A stretch of 21,383 bases of DNA from contig WFRO01000361.1 in the NCBI GenBank assembly GCA_015486475.1, positions 1 through 21,383 of the forward strand. Reading direction: 5' to 3'. The position numbers and the translations under genes are program-made. This document shows positions 1 through 7,045 of the stretch, one piece after another. The notes under the pieces are model-generated. The model did not search any database. It was not told the origin of the DNA and was given only the letters and a program-made list of their open reading frames with translations. The first letter of the stretch is position 1, and the number at the start of each line of letters is the position of its first letter. This DNA comes from Bacteroidales bacterium (GTDB lineage: Bacteria > Bacteroidota > Bacteroidia > Bacteroidales > VadinHA17).

Positions 1-2094
1 GTGGTGGTGTCGGGTGTCCGGGCCGGCGACGAAGTACCGGTGACTTATACCAATGTGCCGGGGAGGGAGGTAAAAGAGAAGAATACCGGTCAGGACATGC
101 CGTATATCCTCAAGTCGCTTCCTTCTGTTGTGGTGACTTCTGATGCCGGAGCGGGTGTGGGTTATACGGCCTTCCGGATACGGGGGACAGATCTCTCCCG
201 CATCAACGTGACCATAAACGGTATTCCACAGAACGACCCGGAGAGTCACGGAGTATGGTGGGTGGACATGCCCGACCTGGCTTCTTCCGTGTCGGACATT
301 CAGGTACAGCGTGGTGTGGGCACTTCTACCAATGGTGCCGGAGCCTTCGGGGCCAGTGTTAACATCCATACCTTTTCGCTGAAGAAGGACCCTTATGCCG
401 CGATCTCCTCCTTTGGTGGTTCATTTCACACTTTCAGGAACACCCTGCTTTTGGGATCCGGTTTGCTGAAAAAAGGATTTTCCTTTGATGTACGTCTGTC
501 GAAGATCGTCTCTGACGGGTATATCGACCGGGCTTCCTCTGATTTGGGCTCCCTGGCTTTTACGGGTGCCTGGCACAGCAAAAAAAAGGATATTGTCCGG
601 CTGGTGGTGATGGCTGGCAAGGAAAAGACCTATCAGGCCTGGGATGGCGTGCCGGGGTATATGCTGAAGACCAACCGCCGCTACAATGGAATGGGCGAAT
701 ATACTGATGAGGAGGGGGACGTTCGCTATTATGACAATGAGACCGACAACTACCTGCAGAACCATGTGCAGCTTTTTTATTCCAAAGAGTTTGCCCGGCC
801 GCTTTGGCTGAACCTGGCGGCGTTCTATATCAAGGGAAAGGGATATTACGAGCAATACAAGGAGGATCAGGATCTGTCCTATTATCTTCTGGATGATGTC
901 ATCCTGCCGGCGGGGGATACCATTACCACTACCGATCTGATACGGCGCAAATGGCTGAACAATGATATGTATGGACTTACCGGCAATCTGAAATGGAAAA
1001 GATCCCGTCTTTCTCTCAATACGGGGGGAGGATGGAATTATTATGATGGTGCTCATTACGGTACGGTCATCTGGGCACGGTATTTCAGCAACGGGGAAAA
1101 AGGTTACCGGTGGTATGACAACAAAGGGCTGAAGCAGGAATACAATATATACTCCAAAGCGGATTATGAACTGATCTCAGGTATGTATCTTTATGCCGAT
1201 CTTCAGTTACGCGGGATCGCTTACAGGATGGAGGGACCCGACGATGATCAGCGGGATCTCACACAGGCCCACCATTATCTTTTTTTCAATCCCAAGGCGG
1301 GGATCACCAGTGATCTTTCCTCCCTGTTGTCATTGTACGCCTCTTTTGCCGTGGCACACAGGGAACCGACACGGTATGATTTCAAGGAAGCTCCTGCAGA
1401 GGGGCCTGAGCCCAGGCCCGAAGTCTTACGTGACCTGGAGGCGGGAATAGCCCTGAAGGCAGGGGTGGCTACTTTTCATGCGAACCTGTATTACATGAAT
1501 TACAAAGACCAGCTGGTGATGACCGGCAAGATCAACGATGTGGGCATCCCCATCATGACCAACGTGCCTAAAAGCTACCGTCTGGGCCTTGAGATCACCG
1601 GTATGGCACAGATAACACAAAATTTTTCATGGAATGCCAATGTTACCCTGAGCCGCAACAAGATCCTGAATTTTACCGAATATGTAGACGACTGGGATAC
1701 CTGGTCGCAACGCTCCTTTTATCTGGGCACTACGGACATCTCTTTTTCCCCCAATGTGATCGCGAACAATACTTTTACCTACCGGTTCTTTGGAATGCTG
1801 GATCTGAGCTGGCTGGCCCGTTATGTGGGGAAGCAGTATATTGACAATACTTCCAGTGAAGAAAGGAAGCTGGATCCCTATTTTCTCAATGATCTCAATC
1901 TCTCCCTGCATATCAGGACCGGTATCTTCAAAAAACTGGAGATCAGAGGGACCATACAGAACCTCTTCAATGTAAAATACGAAACCAATGCCTGGGTTTA
2001 TCAGTATTATGAGAATGATCAGCACAAAGTGATGGATGGTTATTTCCCCCAGGCAGGGATCCATTTTATGGCCGGGATCAACCTGGAATTTTGA
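1..2094 (+). CDS. TonB-dependent outer-membrane receptor (5' end missing)
   Basis: Outer-membrane beta-barrel transporter that takes up a bulky ligand using TonB energy. The visible 697 residues begin inside the N-terminal region: VVSGVRA at the very start is the usual entry to the plug domain, so the GTG at base 1 is a window-edge codon and not a trusted start. The signal peptide, TonB box and any carboxypeptidase-like N-terminal domain lie off the window. Plug motifs are clear in the first 130 residues (FRIRGTDLSRINVTINGIP, then WWVDMPDLASSVSDIQVQRG, then GAGAFGASVNI). The rest is barrel with many aromatic, alternating strands and ends in the C-terminal Phe (GINLEF) typical of barrel proteins. 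No SusD partner follows, so a siderophore/FecA-like or other small ligand is as likely as a glycan. Substrate unknown. The stop is followed by non-coding DNA. Confidence 0.93.
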   Translation: MVVSGVRAGDEVPVTYTNVPGREVKEKNTGQDMPYILKSLPSVVVTSDAGAGVGYTAFRIRGTDLSRINVTINGIPQNDPESHGVWWVDMPDLASSVSDIQVQRGVGTSTNGAGAFGASVNIHTFSLKKDPYAAISSFGGSFHTFRNTLLLGSGLLKKGFSFDVRLSKIVSDGYIDRASSDLGSLAFTGAWHSKKKDIVRLVVMAGKEKTYQAWDGVPGYMLKTNRRYNGMGEYTDEEGDVRYYDNETDNYLQNHVQLFYSKEFARPLWLNLAAFYIKGKGYYEQYKEDQDLSYYLLDDVILPAGDTITTTDLIRRKWLNNDMYGLTGNLKWKRSRLSLNTGGGWNYYDGAHYGTVIWARYFSNGEKGYRWYDNKGLKQEYNIYSKADYELISGMYLYADLQLRGIAYRMEGPDDDQRDLTQAHHYLFFNPKAGITSDLSSLLSLYASFAVAHREPTRYDFKEAPAEGPEPRPEVLRDLEAGIALKAGVATFHANLYYMNYKDQLVMTGKINDVGIPIMTNVPKSYRLGLEITGMAQITQNFSWNANVTLSRNKILNFTEYVDDWDTWSQRSFYLGTTDISFSPNVIANNTFTYRFFGMLDLSWLARYVGKQYIDNTSSEERKLDPYFLNDLNLSLHIRTGIFKKLEIRGTIQNLFNVKYETNAWVYQYYENDQHKVMDGYFPQAGIHFMAGINLEF

Positions 2095-2247
2095 TCTTTG
2101 CATTTTATACAGATCCTGTATGTATATACGGCAGGAGCAGGAGAATTTTACCTTTTGTAAAACATTGTATATAAGTGTCGTATGAGTATGAGACATATTT
2201 TTTTTAATTTTTTTTTCATACTTGTAACATTTTATAAAGAAAATCGT

Positions 2248-2381
2248 TATTTTTATTGAGGGTAACATTAAGAACACTATTCTTCGTAGAGCCAAAGTTT
2301 GGTAAGTTAAATTTTAGGTTTAAGTTAAAGAATGACACATGATGCTGAGGAGGGAGCCGGAAGCCCGGCTCCCTTTTTTTT
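2248..2381 (+). ncRNA. Candidate small RNA ending in intrinsic terminator
   Basis: Speculative. A TATTTTTA box at 2248-2255 resembles the Bacteroidota -7 element (TAnnTTTG), with TTG at 2222-2224. A transcript from about 2262 would run roughly 120 nt into the strong hairpin and T-tract at 2352-2381. Inside are a perfect small hairpin (CCAAA-G-TTTGG, 2292-2302) and two copies of TAAGTTAAA 18 bp apart (2303-2311, 2321-2329). No known RNA family was recognised. The alternative is that the terminator simply ends receptor mRNA with a long 3' UTR. Confidence 0.25.
2352..2381 (+). terminator. Strong intrinsic terminator
   Basis: Perfect 9-bp GC-rich stem (GGGAGCCGG at 2352-2360, CCGGCTCCC at 2365-2373) with an AAGC loop, followed directly by eight T. 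It lies about 260 bp after the receptor stop and about 65 bp before the promoter-like site of the next gene, so it separates the two transcription units. Confidence 0.85.
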
Positions 2382-2445
2382 GGGAAGGTCCTGACCTGCC
2401 GGACCTGAAAAAAGGAAGCCTGACCGGATATTGTGAAGAATGGTT

Positions 2446-2478
2446 TTTGGTTTATTTCATGCTTCCTTTGTATCTTTA
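2446..2478 (+). promoter_or_regulatory. Promoter-like site for hybrid kinase gene
   Basis: TTTG (2446-2449), a 21-bp spacer, then TATCTTTA (2471-2478). This fits the Bacteroidota housekeeping pattern TTTG-N19-21-TAnnTTTG except for the last base. It sits after the terminator at 2352-2381 and about 100 bp before the first ATG of the kinase, implying a leader of roughly 90 nt. Confidence 0.5.
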
Positions 2479-2577
2479 CAACAAAAAGGAGTAGGTTTGT
2501 GTAAGAAAAAAGTAAGTTAGTGTAAAAAATTTGAAACAGGAACTGATCCGGCCATCCTGTTGATCAATCCCCGGACT

Positions 2578-5500
2578 ATGAATGACGTATCTGTTGTTAT
2601 ATTTTTAGAGAATAAGGGGGCTTCAGCTCTTTCCGGGCGCTGGAAATCTTTGGTGCGGGAGCAGGGTATGTCTGTTGAGATAAAGAGTATAACCGACGGG
2701 GGAGCATTGAAAAAGCTGATCGGGGAAGAAAGCGCATCCCTGCTGGTGATCTTTCCGGGGGTGGAGATCCCTTCCTTTGAAGGGACAGAAGATAACCTTC
2801 CTCCGCTGGCTCTGGTGGGGCATCCCCGTCTTCCTGAAGGACGACTCCCCCGGGGCATGCGGGTGAGCTATCTGGAGCCGGAGGATGAGGAGCAATTCCT
2901 GTTCATGCTTTCTTTACTGGAAAGAAAACAGAAAGGTGCGCAGAAAACGGATCTTCCGGATTACGGGTTGTTGGAGAGGATTTTCCGTTCGGCTGAAGAA
3001 CTCATTCTCGTGACCCAGGGGGATCATCTTGTATTTTTCAATGACAGGGTCGCAGAGGTCTTTGGGCAGGAGAAAGAATATCTTCGCGAACATTCGTACT
3101 GGGAATTTATCCATCCTGACGACCGGGATCTTATTCTGGATAAAAGGGAAAAGCGGTTAAATGGGGAACTGGATAATGTTTCATACACTTTTCGTCTGAG
3201 CATTCCTGAGAAAGAAGAACTTTGGATGAGGATCACCGGATACCGCATTGAGTGGCAGGGGCAGCCGGCTACGCTCAATTTTATCACTCCGATAGAGGAA
3301 AAGGTGGAAGCGGAGAAGAAGATCCGGGATATGGAGGCTTTCATGTGGGAGATCCTGGAGTTCTCACCCCTCGGTATTGCTGTGCTGGACCGGGAGATGA
3401 AATTTGTCCAGATCAACAGGTCCTTGTCGGAAAAGATCGGGCTTGATCTTGATCAGCTCCGGGGGAAAAGTATCCGGGACGTTCCTGTATTCCGGGATTC
3501 GGATATAGCCGGTAAGCTGTTACTTAATAAGATCCGGGAGGGCGATGAGAACAATACGATCGCTGAGGTGACGTTGCATTGTCCTGACAATGTCGTACGG
3601 GATTGTCTGGTGAACAGTTATTATTCTTCTGTCGAGGGCAATGTGATCCTCTGGTTTACAGAGGTGACAGAGAAAAACCATATTATGGATGGCCTGCGGC
3701 GTTCGGAGCACAGGTTCCGGGATCTCCTGGAGAATATGCACGAAGGGATCCTGGTCATTGATACTGCCGGGAATATCCTGGAGAGCAATCATTCTGTGAG
3801 AAAACTTTTGGGCTATGAAGAGGATAGCATCGGGAAGAAGAGGTACTGGGATGTGACCCCTTCTTTCTGGCAACCGCTGGAAAAAAAGATCTTCAGCGAA
3901 CTGCTTGAGGATGGTGCAGAGAGAAAGTATGAGAAGGAGTTCATGCAGGCTGACGGCGGCATGGTCATCACGGAAGTACATGCTTTGAGATGGAAAGGTG
4001 CTGATGACGGATCTGAAAATATCTGGCTTTTTGTGCGGGACATTACCCAGGAAAAAGGGAGTGAACGGGAGATCCTGGAGCGGGAACTGAAATACCGTAC
4101 CATTCTTGAATACTCCCCTCTGCCCCTGATGAGCGAGGATCATTCCGCTATCAGGGAATATCTCTGGCAGCTGGGGGATCTGGGAGTGGAGGATGTCCAT
4201 GCTTATCTTTTAGCGCATCCTGAGGAGGTGAAAAAGATGATCCGGATGGTCGTGCCTCTGGAGACCAGCCAGAAAGCGCTGGAATTCTTTGAGGTAGATT
4301 CCCTGGATGATCTGGCGGAAACATACAGAAACCAAGAGCTTTCGGATGAAACTGTGGAAACGGTCACAGAGTTGCTGAGCACTTTCCTGAAAGGGGAGAA
4401 CGTTTACGAGGCGGAGATCACTTCCACGACCAAACATGGCAAGAAGAAAAAAGTGATCATCAAATGGGTGCTGGTGCCGGGTCATGAGCTTTCATGGGAT
4501 ATGGTGCTGGTGGCTATCTCAGACCTGAGCGAGCGGCTGCAGTATGAAGAGCGGCTGCGGGTGTTGTCAGGGGCTATCTTTAATTCTCCGGTGTCGGTGG
4601 TCATTACCACACCTGATGGAACCATTGAATATGTCAATCCCAAGTTCACCGAGGTCACGGGTTATACGGCAGAAGAGGCCATAGGGCAGAATCCACGCAT
4701 CCTGAAATCAGGGAATCTCCCGGAATCATTTTACAAGAACCTGTGGGATACCATTACTAAAGGAGAAGTGTGGCAGGGTGAATTTGAGAACAAGAAAAAG
4801 AACGGCGAGATCTTCTGGGAGCATGCCTCCATCACCGGGATACGGAATAAAAAAGGAGAGATCGCTTATTATGTGGCGATCAAGGAAGATATAACTGAGA
4901 GAAAAAAGACCGAGCTGGAGCTGATCAGGGCGAAGGAAAAAGCGGAAGAATCGGACCGGCTCAAAACGGCTTTTCTGGCCAATATGTCCCATGAGATCAG
5001 GACGCCTCTGAATGCCATTATCGGGTTTACGGGGATGCTGCATTCCGACACGTTGGAGCCCCAGCTCCGGGAGGAATATTTTGCCATTATCAATCAGAGC
5101 AGCCAGGCCCTGCTCAATCTGATCGATGATATCATCGACGTGGCCAAGATCGAGGCCGGTCATATTCGCATCATTCCTCATAAGATCGACATCTCCGGCC
5201 TGCTGAAAGAACTGTACACGAGCATAAAGCGGGACCTCCTGGTCAATGGCAAAGAGGTGGAACTGTCCCTTGACGTGCCTTTTGACGGGGAATTTATGAT
5301 CAATGTGGATTCTTTCAGGCTGAAACAGATCTTACAGAACATTCTGAACAATTCAGTAAAATTCACGGAAAAAGGGGAGATAGAGTTCGGCTATCGTCTG
5401 ACAGGCAATGACACGATGATCCGTTTCTTTGTCAGGGACACGGGCATTGGTATACCCAAAGACCAGCAAAAGGTCATTTTTGAACGTTTCCGTCAGGCCG

Positions 5501-6093
5501 ATGATTCTTCCACCCGCAAATACGGGGGGACAGGGCTGGGTCTCTGGGTGTCGCGCAATCTGGTAGAGCTGATGGGCGGGTCTATCCAGGTAGAGTCTGA
5601 CCCGGGCAGAGGATCTACTTTCTTTGTGGAGCTCTCGCTGGATAAGGACGTGGAGATCCCGGAAGGAAGGCAGGAGATCAAGGAAGAAAAAAAGACGGTT
5701 ACCGACTGGCGGGACAAGAAGATCCTGATCGCCGAGGACAACGATTCGAACTACGAGTTCCTCAAGGCTGTACTGAGCGTTAAGAAAGCAGTGCTGGTGC
5801 GGGCGTATGACGGAAAAGAAGCGCTTGACCTGCTTAGGGAGCATGAAGATGTTGACCTGGTACTGATGGATATCCAGATGCCCGTGCTCAATGGTTATGA
5901 GGCCACCAGGCTGATCAAGAAGTTCAGACCGGATCTTCCGATCATTGCCCAGACAGCGTATGCCATGTCGGAAGACCGGGAACGGATCATCAAAGCGGGC
6001 TGTGACGAATACATTGCCAAGCCTATACAACCGCGGAAGATGCTGTCGCTCATCGAGAAATTTCTGATAAAAGAGGAAGAGAGCAGTTCCTGA
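2578..6093 (+). CDS. Cytoplasmic multi-PAS hybrid histidine kinase
   Basis: Sensor kinase of 1171 residues that should autophosphorylate and pass phosphate to its own receiver domain. No transmembrane segment or signal peptide is visible, so sensing is probably intracellular. Approximate order: alternating alpha/beta N-terminal segment (1-118), PAS 131-240, PAS 252-367, PAS 378-493, a divergent PAS 503-652, PAS 660-775 ending in DITERKK, HisKA with SHEIRTPLN (His805), and HATPase with N box NILNNSVKF, G1 DTGIGIP and G2 GGTGLGLW. The C-terminal receiver has AEDND, phospho-acceptor Asp1098 in LMDIQMP, and the Lys of AKPIQP. I chose ATG 2578 over the in-frame TTG at 2560; neither has a clear ribosome site. 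There is no DNA-binding output domain and no separate regulator gene beside it, so the downstream partner is unknown. It is followed 61 bp later by the sugar-kinase gene. Confidence 0.93.
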   Translation: MNDVSVVIFLENKGASALSGRWKSLVREQGMSVEIKSITDGGALKKLIGEESASLLVIFPGVEIPSFEGTEDNLPPLALVGHPRLPEGRLPRGMRVSYLEPEDEEQFLFMLSLLERKQKGAQKTDLPDYGLLERIFRSAEELILVTQGDHLVFFNDRVAEVFGQEKEYLREHSYWEFIHPDDRDLILDKREKRLNGELDNVSYTFRLSIPEKEELWMRITGYRIEWQGQPATLNFITPIEEKVEAEKKIRDMEAFMWEILEFSPLGIAVLDREMKFVQINRSLSEKIGLDLDQLRGKSIRDVPVFRDSDIAGKLLLNKIREGDENNTIAEVTLHCPDNVVRDCLVNSYYSSVEGNVILWFTEVTEKNHIMDGLRRSEHRFRDLLENMHEGILVIDTAGNILESNHSVRKLLGYEEDSIGKKRYWDVTPSFWQPLEKKIFSELLEDGAERKYEKEFMQADGGMVITEVHALRWKGADDGSENIWLFVRDITQEKGSEREILERELKYRTILEYSPLPLMSEDHSAIREYLWQLGDLGVEDVHAYLLAHPEEVKKMIRMVVPLETSQKALEFFEVDSLDDLAETYRNQELSDETVETVTELLSTFLKGENVYEAEITSTTKHGKKKKVIIKWVLVPGHELSWDMVLVAISDLSERLQYEERLRVLSGAIFNSPVSVVITTPDGTIEYVNPKFTEVTGYTAEEAIGQNPRILKSGNLPESFYKNLWDTITKGEVWQGEFENKKKNGEIFWEHASITGIRNKKGEIAYYVAIKEDITERKKTELELIRAKEKAEESDRLKTAFLANMSHEIRTPLNAIIGFTGMLHSDTLEPQLREEYFAIINQSSQALLNLIDDIIDVAKIEAGHIRIIPHKIDISGLLKELYTSIKRDLLVNGKEVELSLDVPFDGEFMINVDSFRLKQILQNILNNSVKFTEKGEIEFGYRLTGNDTMIRFFVRDTGIGIPKDQQKVIFERFRQADDSSTRKYGGTGLGLWVSRNLVELMGGSIQVESDPGRGSTFFVELSLDKDVEIPEGRQEIKEEKKTVTDWRDKKILIAEDNDSNYEFLKAVLSVKKAVLVRAYDGKEALDLLREHEDVDLVLMDIQMPVLNGYEATRLIKKFRPDLPIIAQTAYAMSEDRERIIKAGCDEYIAKPIQPRKMLSLIEKFLIKEEESSS

Positions 6094-6154
6094 GAGATAC
6101 ACCGTTCCGTGAAACTTCTTATCTTGACGGCGATTCAACCAAAGTGACGGAACC

Positions 6155-7012
6155 ATGATCGTGATCGCCGACAGCGGTTCAACCAAAACAGAGTGGGCCC
6201 TGGCAGAAGCTCCCGGGGATGTCAGGTATGTGAGGACCGCGGGGTATAATCCTTATTTCAGCACAGAGATCCCCTGGAAAGAGGAACTGGCCTCCCGGAT
6301 CAGGGAGAACCGGTTTGATGCCGGGAGCGTGGAGCGTGTATATTATTACGGGGCGGGGTGCGACCGGGAGGAGGCCAAAGGAAAGGCCGGAGAGGCCTTG
6401 CGTGAGCTCTTCCCGCGGGCTGTGGTCTCGGTGGAGGATGATCTTACGGGTGCTGCGAAGGCTCTTTACGGAAAAGAAAAAGGAGTTGCACTGATCCTGG
6501 GCACCGGCACCAATGCAGGGATCTGGGACGGCACACAGATCACGGCGAAAAGCATGACGGTGGGATATCTCCTGGGAGATCATGGGAGCGGGGCCGTGCT
6601 GGGGTTGCGTTTTGTGAAAGCCTGGTTCGATAATGTGTTGCCGGAAGAGGTGGTCTCTGCTTTCCGGGAAAAAACCGGTCTGTCCCGGCAGAAGATCAAG
6701 GAGAAAGTTTATCTGGAGGGAAAACCCAATTATTTTCTTGCCTCATTTGCACCGTTCCTTCTTGAACATCTGGGAGTCAGGGCGATCCGTGAGATCGTGG
6801 AGGATGAGTTCGGGAGACTGTTCCGGGTCGACCTGGAGCCTCTTTGCAGAAAAGCCGGGAAAAAAGAGGTGAGAGCGACCGGGTCGGTGGCCTGGCATTT
6901 CCGGGAGATCCTGGAGAAGACCGCCCGGGAGCATGACATCCTTCTGACCCGGATCATCAGGTATCCTCTGGAAGATCTGGTTTCTATGCATCTGGATCTA
7001 CCCATTCAGTAA
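6155..7012 (+). CDS. BadF/BadG-family ATPase, N-acetylglucosamine kinase-like
   Basis: 285-residue member of the ASKHA sugar-kinase fold, most like the N-acetylglucosamine kinase-type proteins common in Bacteroidota. The likely reaction is ATP-dependent phosphorylation of an amino sugar in the cytoplasm, for wall or glycan recycling; the exact sugar cannot be read from sequence. Visible motifs are phosphate-1 ADSGSTKTEWAL at the N-terminus, the region around VEDDLTGAA with candidate catalytic acids, phosphate-2 LILGTGTNAG, and GYLLGDHGSGAVLG for substrate binding. Length is normal and there is no membrane segment. ATG 6155 puts the first motif at residue 5, as expected for the family. It lies 61 bp after the hybrid kinase and 33 bp before the aspartase fusion, so the three may be co-transcribed. 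CTTATCTTG precedes both this gene and the next. An 18-bp imperfect direct repeat spans its start. Confidence 0.85.
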   Translation: MIVIADSGSTKTEWALAEAPGDVRYVRTAGYNPYFSTEIPWKEELASRIRENRFDAGSVERVYYYGAGCDREEAKGKAGEALRELFPRAVVSVEDDLTGAAKALYGKEKGVALILGTGTNAGIWDGTQITAKSMTVGYLLGDHGSGAVLGLRFVKAWFDNVLPEEVVSAFREKTGLSRQKIKEKVYLEGKPNYFLASFAPFLLEHLGVRAIREIVEDEFGRLFRVDLEPLCRKAGKKEVRATGSVAWHFREILEKTAREHDILLTRIIRYPLEDLVSMHLDLPIQ

Positions 7013-7045
7013 AAATCCTTATCTTGCAAAAAATTTAAAACGATC

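Larger units (their letters stand above)
2095..2577. other. Intergenic region between receptor and hybrid kinase
   Basis: Non-coding, clearly more AT-rich than its flanks. Just after the receptor stop there are two small perfect hairpins (ATACAG/CTGTAT at 2107-2121 and TTTTAC/GTAAAA at 2146-2162). A weak TGTC/GACA hairpin follows at 2176-2195 and runs into eight T (2198-2205), so it could act as a poor terminator for the receptor. A strong intrinsic terminator lies at 2352-2381 and a promoter-like site at 2446-2478. No convincing open reading frame was seen on either strand. Confidence 0.7.

Noticed and set aside
1627..2295. 222-codon minus-strand frame running from the receptor 3' end into the spacer
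   Set aside because: Mostly antisense to the receptor barrel, where the plus-strand reading is clearly right. The spacer part is AT-rich low-complexity.
2331..2400. Short frame (about 20 codons) starting at the ATG just before the terminator hairpin
   Set aside because: It reads through the terminator stem and T-tract, has no ribosome site and no family resemblance.
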